DNA of 64,000 nucleotides, taken from contig NZ_JAMBOC010000001.1 of assembly GCF_023715405.1 (NCBI RefSeq), forward strand, positions 2,108,001-2,172,000, given 5' to 3'. Below, piece by piece: positions 9,025 to 18,772 of this stretch. A program made the translations under genes and the position numbers. Source of the stretch: Solibacillus isronensis (GTDB lineage Bacteria > Bacillota > Bacilli > Bacillales_A > Planococcaceae). The notes under the pieces are model-generated. The model saw only the letters and a program-made list of their open reading frames with translations. It searched no databases and was not told where the DNA came from. Every line of letters starts with the position of its first letter. The stretch's first letter is position 1.

Positions 9025-9966
9025 TTATTGTAAACGGTTAATGAAAGCTGTTAAATGTTTTAACATAACGTTGTCGTTTGTACCGAATGTGCCGTCACCT
9101 TTACCTACTGTGATGCCGTTCGATGCTAAGATCGAGATGTCGCTATGTGCCCAGTGAGATGTTGGTACATCTGTGAAGTTTAAAGTATCCTGCTTCATTT
9201 TCAAGTCGAATGCTTTTACTAACACTTTTGCCATTTGAGCACGTGTTAATGGTGAAGCTGGATTGAATTTACCTTCATCACCAGTGAAAACGCCTAATTT
9301 ATATAGTGCAGTTGCTGCACCTGCATATTTAGATGATGATTTAATATCTGTGAATGGTGAATTTGTATCAGATGTATCTAAACCTAATGTTTTAGCTAAT
9401 TGAATTGCTACTTCACCACGTGATGCATAAACAGTGAAATCGATTGCTGAATCTTTTACTTCTTCTTTTTCAACTGAAGAAACTGCTGCAACTACTTTTT
9501 GACTTTCTCCAAAGCTTGCTACGCGTTTTGCTCCGTTATAACGCTTCGCCCAGTAAGAAGAACTTAAACTTGCTTCAGTAACGCCTGTGCTTGTACCAGC
9601 GTGAACGAATTTATTTCCTCCTAATGAGATACCAACGTGAGAAGCGGTTTTACCAGTTGTATTAAAGAATACTAAATCGCCTGGTTGTAAATCTGATTTT
9701 GAAACGGCACTACCTTGTTTATATTGAGCAGCTGCTGTACGGTTTAAGTCAAAGCCTAATTGCTTGAATACTAATTGAGTAAATCCAGAGCAATCTAACC
9801 CGCTTGCTGTTGTTCCTCCGTAAACGTATGGTACACCGATATATTTAGAAGCTGTTGCTGTTAATTCTGAAACTGATGCTGCTTGTGCTGTATTATTTGA
9901 ACCCATCCCTACACCTGAAAAAATCATGAAAGTTGCAAAGATCGGTAATAAGATTTTCTTTTTCAC
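9025..9966 (-). CDS. NlpC/P60 peptidoglycan endopeptidase with C-terminal SLH domains
   Basis: A secreted D,L-endopeptidase of 313 aa. The start is GTG at 9966, with AAGGGAG about 12 nt upstream. A signal peptide ends near QAAS (residue 31). The NlpC/P60 domain occupies about residues 32-150. Its catalytic Cys59 lies in GLDCSGF, His110 in TASHVGI, and a third polar residue, His122, in FVHAGT. The C-terminal half carries one partial SLH repeat lacking its usual beginning (about 178-200) and two full ones (about 205-313). Here the catalytic domain comes first and the anchor last, the reverse of the two preceding hydrolases. It likely cuts stem peptides during wall turnover. Monocistronic. Confidence 0.92.
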   Translation of the reverse strand: MKKKILLPIFATFMIFSGVGMGSNNTAQAASVSELTATASKYIGVPYVYGGTTASGLDCSGFTQLVFKQLGFDLNRTAAAQYKQGSAVSKSDLQPGDLVFFNTTGKTASHVGISLGGNKFVHAGTSTGVTEASLSSSYWAKRYNGAKRVASFGESQKVVAAVSSVEKEEVKDSAIDFTVYASRGEVAIQLAKTLGLDTSDTNSPFTDIKSSSKYAGAATALYKLGVFTGDEGKFNPASPLTRAQMAKVLVKAFDLKMKQDTLNFTDVPTSHWAHSDISILASNGITVGKGDGTFGTNDNVMLKHLTAFINRLQ

Positions 9967-10134
9967 TTTAAAATGGAACTCCCTTCAAAATAGGCCTCGC
10001 GATGAATATTCGAGGTATAACATAACGTAAAACTTGTTTGTTCATGTTTATTTAACCTAATAACAGGGTAACATATATAATTGTGATATTATTTTTCACT
10101 TGTGTAACAGTTTGCAGTATTTTGATATAAAAAC

Positions 10135-10180
10135 AGAAAACACCGAATCTCAGCATTTACGCAGAGATTCGGTGTTTTTT
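10135..10180 (-). terminator. Strong, probably bidirectional terminator after the CAP-SLH gene
   Basis: Perfect 11-bp stem CACCGAATCTC / GAGATTCGGTG (10141-10174). T-rich tails follow on both strands (six T on plus; TTTTCTGTTTTT on minus). It is 77 nt past the stop at 10251. The rest of 9967-10250 is AT-rich spacer with no further clear feature. Confidence 0.85.
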
Positions 10181-10250
10181 GTAGAATATTTATATTAATG
10201 AAATAAAACTTGTAACATTACTGTAATGTAAGGTACTAGTATTTACCAGT

Positions 10251-11312
10251 TCATTTACTAGAAAAATGTTGAACTACATAATATTTCCCATTTTTAGATT
10301 GCTCAATGCCGATACCCATATGTGTATATACTTCTTTTAAAATATTGTCACGATGTTTCGGTGAAGCCATCCAAGCCTTTACCGTTGTTTCCGGTGACTC
10401 GAAGTTACGGGCTAAATTTTCTCCATAGCTTGTATACTCATAATCAAATAACGTCGCTAAATCCCACGGGTTGCCGTAAAAAGGTGAATTATGTTCGAAA
10501 TAATTGCGTTTTAGCATATCCTTCACTTTAATAATGGCGATCTGTGCTAATTTCTTATCTTGCATAAGTGGCGAAAGTCCTTTAGCAGCCCGTTCCTTGT
10601 TAACAAGCTCCAATATTTTTTTCTCCCACTGTTTATGATGATTCACTGTATCAATATAATCCTTTTGCAAAAAGTCATATATTACATCCAAATTTTTAAC
10701 CTTTTCCTTAAACTCCATTCCGCGCATAGTGAGTGCAGCTACATGAGCACGCGTAACAAATTCATTCGGTTCAAAAGTTTTGGCAGTCTTTCCTTTTACA
10801 ATTTCCACATCTGCCAGTGATTCAATTATATCTTTTGCCCAATAGTTTTTAGGCAGATCCTTAAACGATGTCTTGTTTTTCTGATCCACTTCAACCGCAT
10901 AGGCAAGAGCAATCATTTTTGAAATATGTGCGCGCTTTAAAGGGGCTTCAGGATGAAACTCACTAGCGTTTTGAATAATCCCCAATTCTGCTAGTTTACA
11001 AATTTCTTTATAATAACGGTGATCTGTAGGAACATCCGTAAATTTTGGAACAAAATCAGTCGTTAGTTGTACGCCCATCGTTCTTGCAATAATACTTGCC
11101 GCCTCAGCACGAGTCGTCGTACTGTTCGGTTTGAATGTACCGTCTGTATAGCCTTCCATAAAACCTTTTTCAACTAGCTCATATATTACAGGTGCCGCCC
11201 AATACGTACTTTTCACATCGGTGAAAGTTGGAGTCGTTTTTGCATATGCCTCAGAAGATGGTGCATGTAATAAACACGCAATGATGGACCCCATAATTAA
11301 AACCCGTTTCAT
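10251..11312 (-). CDS. SLH-domain CAP (SCP/PR1-like) protein
   Basis: A secreted surface protein of 353 aa. ATG at 11312 is chosen because a GGGGGGG binding site sits 3-9 nt upstream and a signal peptide follows directly (MKRVLIMGSIIACLLHA). The frame is open a further 30 codons upstream, but a TATAAT box lies inside that extension (11340-11345). Three SLH domains span about residues 30-205. The CAP domain covers about 230-353, with family motifs in LELVNKERAAKGLSPL, a YFEHNSPF block, YGENLA and SPKHRDNIL. CAP proteins of this YkwD type are widespread in bacilli; their biochemical role is unsettled. It is one of two SLH-CAP proteins in the window. Confidence 0.9.
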   Translation of the reverse strand: MKRVLIMGSIIACLLHAPSSEAYAKTTPTFTDVKSTYWAAPVIYELVEKGFMEGYTDGTFKPNSTTTRAEAASIIARTMGVQLTTDFVPKFTDVPTDHRYYKEICKLAELGIIQNASEFHPEAPLKRAHISKMIALAYAVEVDQKNKTSFKDLPKNYWAKDIIESLADVEIVKGKTAKTFEPNEFVTRAHVAALTMRGMEFKEKVKNLDVIYDFLQKDYIDTVNHHKQWEKKILELVNKERAAKGLSPLMQDKKLAQIAIIKVKDMLKRNYFEHNSPFYGNPWDLATLFDYEYTSYGENLARNFESPETTVKAWMASPKHRDNILKEVYTHMGIGIEQSKNGKYYVVQHFSSK

Positions 11313-11339
11313 CAAACCCCCCCTATCAGTCCATAACTT

Positions 11340-11345
11340 ATTATA
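11340..11345 (-). promoter_or_regulatory. Probable -10 box of the CAP-SLH gene
   Basis: Perfect TATAAT on the minus strand, about 28 nt upstream of the ATG at 11312. The -35 region 17-18 nt further is poor (GAGAAA). The position supports the shorter start for this gene. Confidence 0.4.
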
Positions 11346-11486
11346 CAATGGATTAATTACTTTTCTCTTAACAGAAAAACTTGCAACTAACTTAAAAGCC
11401 ACGAAATAGAAATTTTACGCCAAATTCGACAGAAATCTTTCTTATATTCTATAATTAGGCGCCTCGCTTTAATCTAAGTTTATACT

Positions 11487-11532
11487 AAAAAATACCCCAA
11501 AAGGCAGATTCTCCATTCTACCTTTTGGGGTA
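11487..11532 (-). terminator. Terminator of the giant repeat-protein gene
   Basis: Perfect 12-bp stem TACCCCAAAAGG / CCTTTTGGGGTA with six T residues on the minus strand. Confidence 0.92.
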
Positions 11533-11563
11533 CAGTAATTAAATTATAGTATTTTCAATAAAA

Positions 11564-14500
11564 TTACAAGCCTAATTCAAAAATAGCAGCCTGCAGTTTA
11601 TTGTAGTTTTTCACTAAAGACTTTTGGTTGATAGTCAGGCGTTCGTAAGCAGTTTTCGCAGACTTCGCTCTTGAAGCATACGTTCTTAAAGATGAATCCA
11701 AATCCTCTATTTGCTTCATGACACGTTCCGCCGCTTTTAAATCTTTTTCGGCTTGCTGAAGTACAGAATAGTTCAGTACTTGGCGCTTAGACCCGGAAGG
11801 AAGTGCTTTATATGCAGCTACTGCATTTGTAACATCAGTATCAAAACTGCTTGAAGAAGAATTCAATGAGGCAATGATTGATGTTACCTTTTGGACTTCC
11901 GTTACATCGAGTACAGCCTGCTGTAACTTGTAATAGTTTGTAACCTTCAGTTTTTCCTCTTCCGACAATTTGTCATATGCCAGCTTTGCGGCTTCCATAT
12001 TTCCTTGATAGTACTTGTCGCTTGGCTTTAACCCTGCAATCAGTGTATAGACATGGATTACATTGGACAAGTTCGAATATTGGTCCATATTCGTTACATA
12101 CTCTTTTTGTTTATCATCCAATTTTTTCAAAGCATTATTGACTGTATTAAATTGACGGCTCAAATCATTTCTTGGATCGCTTAAGCCATCAATTGCTTTA
12201 ATTGCCGCTTCGATTGGTTTAATGTACTTTTCCTGCTCTTTTAATTCAAATTCGAGTGTCACACCTTTTTTGTTGGCCGAGCTTAACGATTTATAGGCTT
12301 CACGCGCTTCTTTTATTTTGGTGATAAATTCATTTGACGGTGCTGCATTTAATGCACGAATCATCGCATCTACCTTTGCGCCGCCTTCCACATTCAGTTC
12401 ATGTTCCTGCAATGTCGGTAAATTAGACACTTGTACCGCTAACTCATCCGGCAGTTCGTTATATAATGCTCTCGCTGCCGCCGTCTCTTCTACAAACGTT
12501 TTGCTCGATGGCTTAATTGAATTGATTGCATTTACTACATTATAAATTGTCGTAAGATCTCCTAATAACTTTTCGCTGTTGATGAGCAGTGAACGTTCAG
12601 ACATCGTTAGTTTTTCATATGCTTTTTCAGCCGATTTAAATTTCGAAATAAAAGTACGTGCATTCGATGGATCCAACGCTAATATATCACTATCCAATTT
12701 TAGTACCGGTTTTACACCACGCTCACGAGTCGTTAAGTCTTTGTAGTTCGTTACTAAACGCTGATCTGATTTAGCCAGACTATCATAGCTGTTTCGCGCA
12801 TCGACTAGTTTTTGGATATAGTTCTCTGTCATAGGAACCGCTGCATCAATGAGTGCAATTACTTGCTTGGCATCGGAAACACCTTGTTCTGCAGCTGAAA
12901 GTTTCGTAATATTATGCACGAGTTCTTGTTCCGCACCAGTCAATGCTGCATATTCCGCACGAATTACCGTGACATCCGCTTCGTATGTTTTTGAACCGAC
13001 ACGTAATTTTTCAATACGATTGATTAAATCCGCTACTTTTAAAATATTGTCCAGCTTCGAGCCATAGTTATAAACATCTTGCTTTTGCTTATCGGTTAGC
13101 CGTTCATACGCTTTTTGAGCTACAGATACTTTTGAAGGGTAATTACGGTCTGTATGAACAGGCAGTTTTTCAATAAGATCGATTACTTTCAATGATGCTT
13201 TGTAGTCCCGTTCAAGCCCCGTTAAAACTTTTGAGTTCCCGACATTGCGTTTTGTTGCTGAATCCAATTTTTTGTAAGCTGCCGATACTTCCGCTAAATC
13301 GGTGATGAATGCTTCACCGGATTTCGTTTGCAGTGCATCAATTCGGCTTTCCATTGAAAAAGAATCTGAAACAATCACTTCATAGTCCGTTAATTTTTTC
13401 CCGTATTCGGTAAAAAGCCTTAATTGAATATTTTCTAAATCCGTAATTGGTTCTACAGGTGCAGTATAATCCTTTAATATTTTTTCAAAATCATTTTGTA
13501 GAGTTGAAAGGCTAACTTTGAACTCAGCTGCCGTTGGGCGAATTGCATCAATTTCCAACATCAGCTTTGCGAACGGCAACAGCTCAACTAGTTTATCTCT
13601 ATTGTAAACAAGCCCTTGCATAGGCTCTGCCAGTTTATTAAAAGAAGTTTCAGCTGCAGTCGTTTTACGTGTGAAATCTTTTGCCATTACATCTATCTTG
13701 CTGATTGCCTGAATTGTATTTAATACTGCCTTGTTCGCCTTTTCGATTTCTGTTAATACTTTAATATTTTTTACTAACCGCTTGCCGTTTGCAGATAATG
13801 AATTATATTTTTCACGAGCTGCATCAATTTGCTGCAAATCAACTAATTCAGCATTTTGAAAGATAAGAATATCAGCATCCAATTTTGCCGCGCTAGATTG
13901 TTCCTCTTTTTGTAATTGCAAATAGGACGTTAAAAATTGATGAAGCTTTTCGACATTTGCTGCTTCATTTGAAGGAATCGCTTCTTTTAATGAATTCCAT
14001 TCGTTTAACTTATTTTCCGCTGATACTAAATCCTCTGCATAAGTAGTACTCGTGACGTTTAAATTCACTACTTGATCGGCAATTTTTGTTATCGGTATTA
14101 AAGCTTCTAGACGAGCTCGATTATGAACAAGCTCCCGCTCTTCAATTTTGGCATACGAAGATTCCGCAGTACGCACCTTTGTAATAAATGAAGTGGTAGT
14201 TGAGCGCTTTTTCGTATCCGTCAGCTTTTTATCATCCAGATTCGCAAATACATCTGTTTTGATCGCGTCGATTTGTTTATTGATCGTTGCAGCAGTTGCA
14301 GTTGATTTTTCCCATGATGTAAGGAGATCCAATAATTCTTTTAAAACATATTTGCGCTCAGTTGTTGGTAATGCATTGTACGCTGCTCTTGCATCTGCAA
14401 CGATTGAGCTTTTCTCTTCATATTTTGCTGAATCAATCTTTACTATTTCTGTTTCAACTTTTTTTGCATTTTCAATTGCCGCTTGCATTTCTAGTAATTT

Positions 14501-15598
14501 GTCATAATTCACTACTAATCGTGTATCCAAAGGATCGAGGGCATTATATAGTTTCTCTACATTTTCTGCCTCTTCACGGAATTCTTCAGTATTTGCTGGT
14601 AACTTAGAAATTCTCGTAATTTCATTTACTACGTTTAATACATTCTCATATGGTTTTAATTCATCCGCGTTTGGTACCAGTTTTTTTTGAACATCTGTTA
14701 ATTGTCCATATTCTTTAACAAGTGCATTTACTTTTGAATTAAATGTTGTTGCAGTTGGTGGGTTATCAACTAAATCTCTAATTTTATCTTCAACCGTTTG
14801 TGCCTTTTTAATATCAGCTTCTGCATTTTTTATAAATTGTTCAATCCCTGCATTACTTTCTACTAGTTGAACTTTCAATACATTTTTAAAGGCAAGATCT
14901 GTTATGTCATTAAATTCATTTCGTGCATTAGCTACAACGCTAATAAAGCTCCCCTTACTAAATGACTCCTGAGCCGTTAATGTCGTGATGGGGCTAATAT
15001 AATTTTCAATAAATTGTTCAATGGCTGTCGTTTGTTCTTCAAAAGATTGTAAATGATTCAAAGATACTTCAGTCACGTATTTATTAATGAAATCCGTTTG
15101 ACCATTTTCATCGTAATACAGTAATGTTTCCAAAAACGTACCTGCATTACCGTTTACAGTTTTGCTTAACTCAGTGGCGGCATTCTCCAAATTTACATTT
15201 AGATTTTCAAGTGCCTCCAGTGCTGCTTGTCTGTCTGCAACTAAGTTTTTATTTGTATTCGTTAACTTTGAAATTAAAATTTTTACTTGTGCTGCATCTT
15301 GCTTAAGTTGCATGTATTTTTCTAAATATATCAGTTTAGCATTTATCAGCGGCATGATATCCGCAAATGTTTCATCATCTTTATATGTATCGTAAATTGT
15401 TCTTTCCTGAGTTAATGTCGCACTTGTGGACTCTTCATTGGCAGCTTTAAAGCTGTTCAATAATCCTTCTGCAGTAACTGAAGCTACGACATTAAACGGA
15501 GTCGGTGTTTCACTCGCTTCTGCCTCTCCAGCCTGCGCGACGATTGCCGGAGTGATCAAGAGTCCTGCCATCAAACCAACCTTCAAGTTTTTCTTCAT
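11564..15598 (-). CDS. Large secreted protein of ~19 tandem ~55-aa helical repeats
   Basis: I recognise no named family. ATG at 15598 is preceded by AGGAAGGGA at 7 nt and gives a 1344-aa product with a clear signal peptide (MKKNLKVGLMAGLLITPAIV, cleaved near AQA). After an N-terminal region of about 240 residues comes an array of about 19 units of 50-70 aa. The consensus is a Pro/Ser/Thr turn, then (T/F)(Y/F)...V..A..AY..L, a Lys/Gln-rich turn, (L/V)V.NY..L, and a helix ending I..L. This predicts a long rod of helical hairpins, and is very poor in Gly, Trp and Cys. There is no SLH domain, LPXTG or membrane anchor, so its means of staying at the cell is unclear. It could be a stalk, an adhesin or an S-layer-associated protein. 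It is transcribed alone within the SLH cluster. Confidence 0.85.
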   Translation of the reverse strand: MKKNLKVGLMAGLLITPAIVAQAGEAEASETPTPFNVVASVTAEGLLNSFKAANEESTSATLTQERTIYDTYKDDETFADIMPLINAKLIYLEKYMQLKQDAAQVKILISKLTNTNKNLVADRQAALEALENLNVNLENAATELSKTVNGNAGTFLETLLYYDENGQTDFINKYVTEVSLNHLQSFEEQTTAIEQFIENYISPITTLTAQESFSKGSFISVVANARNEFNDITDLAFKNVLKVQLVESNAGIEQFIKNAEADIKKAQTVEDKIRDLVDNPPTATTFNSKVNALVKEYGQLTDVQKKLVPNADELKPYENVLNVVNEITRISKLPANTEEFREEAENVEKLYNALDPLDTRLVVNYDKLLEMQAAIENAKKVETEIVKIDSAKYEEKSSIVADARAAYNALPTTERKYVLKELLDLLTSWEKSTATAATINKQIDAIKTDVFANLDDKKLTDTKKRSTTTSFITKVRTAESSYAKIEERELVHNRARLEALIPITKIADQVVNLNVTSTTYAEDLVSAENKLNEWNSLKEAIPSNEAANVEKLHQFLTSYLQLQKEEQSSAAKLDADILIFQNAELVDLQQIDAAREKYNSLSANGKRLVKNIKVLTEIEKANKAVLNTIQAISKIDVMAKDFTRKTTAAETSFNKLAEPMQGLVYNRDKLVELLPFAKLMLEIDAIRPTAAEFKVSLSTLQNDFEKILKDYTAPVEPITDLENIQLRLFTEYGKKLTDYEVIVSDSFSMESRIDALQTKSGEAFITDLAEVSAAYKKLDSATKRNVGNSKVLTGLERDYKASLKVIDLIEKLPVHTDRNYPSKVSVAQKAYERLTDKQKQDVYNYGSKLDNILKVADLINRIEKLRVGSKTYEADVTVIRAEYAALTGAEQELVHNITKLSAAEQGVSDAKQVIALIDAAVPMTENYIQKLVDARNSYDSLAKSDQRLVTNYKDLTTRERGVKPVLKLDSDILALDPSNARTFISKFKSAEKAYEKLTMSERSLLINSEKLLGDLTTIYNVVNAINSIKPSSKTFVEETAAARALYNELPDELAVQVSNLPTLQEHELNVEGGAKVDAMIRALNAAPSNEFITKIKEAREAYKSLSSANKKGVTLEFELKEQEKYIKPIEAAIKAIDGLSDPRNDLSRQFNTVNNALKKLDDKQKEYVTNMDQYSNLSNVIHVYTLIAGLKPSDKYYQGNMEAAKLAYDKLSEEEKLKVTNYYKLQQAVLDVTEVQKVTSIIASLNSSSSSFDTDVTNAVAAYKALPSGSKRQVLNYSVLQQAEKDLKAAERVMKQIEDLDSSLRTYASRAKSAKTAYERLTINQKSLVKNYNKLQAAIFELGL

Positions 15599-15727
15599 CG
15601 TTTTATCCCTTCCTTCACGGGTCATGCTTAAAAATGGTTCATAATCCTAGGTTAATTATCGGCATATTCTCACAGTTTGTTAGTTGATATATAAGGAAAA
15701 TGATTTAGGGATAGTGAGCCCAATGAA

Positions 15728-15951
15728 TATTCGGCACTTTACATACTTTTTTCGCCTAAAGAAGATCCTTATTCGTCAAAATGCATTGTAAATTTGCAAA
15801 GTCCGTAACTGACAACATTATTCGCCAATTATCTATTCATATTAGTCAAAATTGTGAGCTTATTAGTCATTTTCATTAGTATTTTAGTCATTCAATATCA
15901 AATAATCGGCAATTCTATATTTAATAGACACTTTTTATATTTATCCGCCAT
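15728..15951 (+). repeat. Array C: eleven 21-bp-period TATTMGTCA-type repeats
   Basis: Cores of the type CGTCA/AGTCA/CGCCA, usually preceded by TATT, start at 15732, 15753, 15774, 15795, 15823, 15844, 15865, 15886, 15907, 15926 and 15946. Steps are 21 bp apart from one 28 and a final 19 then 20, the same slip seen in arrays A and E. The core differs from the TAGAA cores of the other arrays. The array sits between the start of the giant repeat-protein gene and the terminator at 15964-16000. Confidence 0.75.
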
Positions 15952-15963
15952 TTTCTTTAAAAA

Positions 15964-16000
15964 CAAAAAAATCACTCTATCCAATAAAGAATAGAGTGAT
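15964..16000 (-). terminator. Terminator of the large SLH/epimerase-like gene
   Basis: Stem ATCACTCTAT / ATAGAGTGAT (15971-16000), then seven T residues on the minus strand. Confidence 0.9.
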
Positions 16001-16006
16001 CTTTTA

Positions 16007-18580
16007 TTACAATGCGTCTGTATATAATTTGCCTTCTGGTAAATACTCGGACATGCCGATTTCTTCAAGACCATTTTTAATTTTGTATGTGTGACCTAAA
16101 CGGTTTTTCGATAAATAATTCGCTTTTGAAATCAACATCTCTTCAAATACAGGTAATTGTGATGGATCTACATCTTTCCAGTTTTTATAAGAGTTGATCA
16201 AGTCTTCAAGCGTTAAGTGCTGATAATCATCACCGGCGAATTCACCTTTTGGATTCACACGGTACCAAATATCTCCGTTTGAACGGATCCACTTGTTCTT
16301 CTCAATTTGCAATGCACGGCTAATCGATTTTGCCGCTTCTAAATATTTTGGATCCTGGAATTCTTTATATGCCAACAACAGAACATTCATGCCACCAAGT
16401 ACATGGTTCATCGATGCATGTGTTGTCACCTGCTGATTCACAGGGAAGTAATCTGAAATATAATAAGCATCTTTAGCAACATTGATTACATGCCCCGCCT
16501 GTTTACGCGATGCTAAAAGGTCCGCATAATTGCGTAATGGCTCTTTATAGTTCGGCATATTAAACTCGGCCCCGGAATTATAGTAGAATAACGCAATCTG
16601 CTCATTGAAGCGCGTGTCGATAAATGGTGCTGTAATTCCAAATAAGTTTTTCAAATACGTACTCGTTACTTCAGTCTTCCAGTAAGTCGCGTCGCCTTTA
16701 AACTTATTCAAGTTAATGAACGAGTTTTTCACTAAGTTTGCAAAATAACGGTCGCCCTGTTCTTTTAATAATACAAGTGCGCGGTCTTCTTTTACCAACA
16801 ATAGATTACGCCCGAAACCTTGGTAAGATTTCGGCATTGGCTCTGTAGTTGTCGCCATTTTATTGTATGGACCTTCTGCTGTGTACCAGTTGTTACGCTT
16901 CTTATAGTTAAGCGCAGTTTCAAGCATCCAGCCATTCATATTTTCATCTGTTTTAAATAAACGTTCATTTGAATTCATATACCATGTGTCAACAATATCA
17001 TTGCCATTAGAAACAAGTGTATAGTAGCTGAATAAATCTTCGCCAAGCCATGCTTGTGAATACGCTTCATACTCCGATTCCAAATCACGCATATAACTTG
17101 TACCACCAGTATCTTTATAGCTTTGTGTTAATTGTTTTGAACGATATGCCTTTCCAACCATACGATCTGTCGCCAGCTTTTCGTTCTCCATAATGCGTAA
17201 TAATCCTGTCGGGTATGATGACGAGTCAAAGCCAAATACATCAGCCGAATTTTTCTCGATTGGGAAACGATCATATCGGTACAATCGGTAATTCGTTACA
17301 TTCGTTGCTTTCTGGAATAAATCCACAGTCAGCTTTGATTTCCCTTTATTCGTTAACGTTGTAAACACAAAATCATCGCCGTTTTCCAAAGCTCGAACTG
17401 TTACTTTCACTGTTGCACCTTGATTCCCGACGGCATAATTATAAACTGTATCCTTTGCAACACCGTAAGTTTCAGTCGTTGTTCCTTTAAATACAATCGT
17501 AGCTGTTGAACGAAGATATAACGGGTTTGCATCCGATGTTACTTGTGCAAAGTTCATTTCTTCACGATTGTTTTTAAAATTACTTGATACTTCTGCTGCT
17601 TGAACTTTATATTCGTTTTTTGCAATTAGATTTGTTGCAACAAGTGCACGGTGAAGCATGACCGAGAACGTAACACGGTTAACTGTTGCTTTCGGATCGT
17701 AAGTACCGTCTTCACGCCCTGTTGTAATTCCGTGCTGCGCTAAAATTTTAACATTTTCGCGATGTGATTCACTGATTTTGTTCCAGTCTTTAAATGTCAG
17801 TTCTTTACCTGTATCTTTCAAATCAAATGCACGCACTAAAGTCGTCGCCATCTGTTCACGTGTTAACGCATCCGCTACACCGAAACGTCCGTCTGGTTTA
17901 CCGCCAAAAATACCAGCTTCATATGTAGAAAATACACCTTGTAAAAAGCTTGATTTCGCACTTACATCTGAAAACTTGTTCTGATACTTACCATCCGGAA
18001 GCTTTAATGCCCCTTTAAACAGGTTTGCTGCCTGACCACGGTTAATATTTAAATTTGGACGGAATTGTGCATCCGGATAACCACCGATAACGCCCATTTC
18101 TACAAGCTGCATTACTTCATTTTTAGCCCAGAAACTATCAGGTACATCCGCAAGCTTCTGCTTAACCGTTAACTTTTCACCTGTTTGCGGCTGATTAGCT
18201 GGCTCCTCAGATGACTCGTTTTGTTCTGCATCTGTTGCAGGCTGTTCAGTTTGTGCCGGAGACTCTTGCTCTTGCTCTACTGATTCCTCTTTTTCCGGAG
18301 ATGTTTCTGTTTGTGGTTCTTGCTGAGCAGGTGTTGTCGTTGTTTGTTCAGCTTTTTCATCAGCAGAAGTAGATTCCGCTTCCTTTTCATCTGTAACCGT
18401 TTCCTCTTGAACTACTGGAATATTACCGGAATCCGTAGTTGGAGTCATAGTAGTGGTTGAATTTTGTGCTGTTGGATTTTCAGCTTCAACTGTGCCTTGT
18501 ACATTTGCATACGTAGCGGTTGGTAGCGCTGTGGATAAAAATAGTAGCGAGGCTAACAGTGCTGATTTTATTTTCAACAT
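16007..18580 (-). CDS. SLH protein with a C-terminal alpha/alpha-barrel (glucuronyl epimerase-like) domain
   Basis: A secreted 857-aa protein. ATG at 18580 has GGAGGG 10 nt upstream and a signal peptide ending near TYA. Residues about 28-145 are a low-complexity acidic Glu/Gln/Thr/Pro linker. Three SLH domains follow (about 148-320, with GGYPDAQFRPN and GITTGREDGTYDP turns). The remaining ~530 residues contain a beta-rich segment, then a largely helical domain ending in HASMNHVLGGMNVLLLAY, ALQIEKNKW and WYRVNPKG. This part resembles the C-terminal helical-barrel domain of D-glucuronyl C5-epimerases and polysaccharide lyases. That suggests action on a uronic-acid polymer at the cell surface, but the assignment is tentative and no catalytic residue can be named. 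Flanked by repeat arrays on both sides. Confidence 0.75.
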   Translation of the reverse strand: MLKIKSALLASLLFLSTALPTATYANVQGTVEAENPTAQNSTTTMTPTTDSGNIPVVQEETVTDEKEAESTSADEKAEQTTTTPAQQEPQTETSPEKEESVEQEQESPAQTEQPATDAEQNESSEEPANQPQTGEKLTVKQKLADVPDSFWAKNEVMQLVEMGVIGGYPDAQFRPNLNINRGQAANLFKGALKLPDGKYQNKFSDVSAKSSFLQGVFSTYEAGIFGGKPDGRFGVADALTREQMATTLVRAFDLKDTGKELTFKDWNKISESHRENVKILAQHGITTGREDGTYDPKATVNRVTFSVMLHRALVATNLIAKNEYKVQAAEVSSNFKNNREEMNFAQVTSDANPLYLRSTATIVFKGTTTETYGVAKDTVYNYAVGNQGATVKVTVRALENGDDFVFTTLTNKGKSKLTVDLFQKATNVTNYRLYRYDRFPIEKNSADVFGFDSSSYPTGLLRIMENEKLATDRMVGKAYRSKQLTQSYKDTGGTSYMRDLESEYEAYSQAWLGEDLFSYYTLVSNGNDIVDTWYMNSNERLFKTDENMNGWMLETALNYKKRNNWYTAEGPYNKMATTTEPMPKSYQGFGRNLLLVKEDRALVLLKEQGDRYFANLVKNSFINLNKFKGDATYWKTEVTSTYLKNLFGITAPFIDTRFNEQIALFYYNSGAEFNMPNYKEPLRNYADLLASRKQAGHVINVAKDAYYISDYFPVNQQVTTHASMNHVLGGMNVLLLAYKEFQDPKYLEAAKSISRALQIEKNKWIRSNGDIWYRVNPKGEFAGDDYQHLTLEDLINSYKNWKDVDPSQLPVFEEMLISKANYLSKNRLGHTYKIKNGLEEIGMSEYLPEGKLYTDAL

Positions 18581-18772
18581 TCGACAGATTCCCTCCTTTT
18601 ATTTCAATAACGTATAAATTATACCGAATATCGCCATATATTTCACTGAAATGTACAATATTTAATAGAATAATAGCAATCAAATTAAGTGTAGCACGCT
18701 ACTTGTTATGAAGCGATGGTAATTCTCGCTTTCTTTAGTAGGTATTTCTTTTTTGGGGTGTCGGGGAGGCAG

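Noticed and set aside
12318..12545. Plus-strand frames within 11.5-15.6 kb, and likewise inside other large minus-strand genes
   Set aside because: They are antisense shadows of the repeat-protein and surface-protein genes, with no binding sites or recognisable products.
11564..15598. SLH or FIVAR identity for the large repeat protein
   Set aside because: The repeats lack the SLH turn motif (GYPDGTF-like) and do not fit the FIVAR pattern; left as an unnamed repeat.
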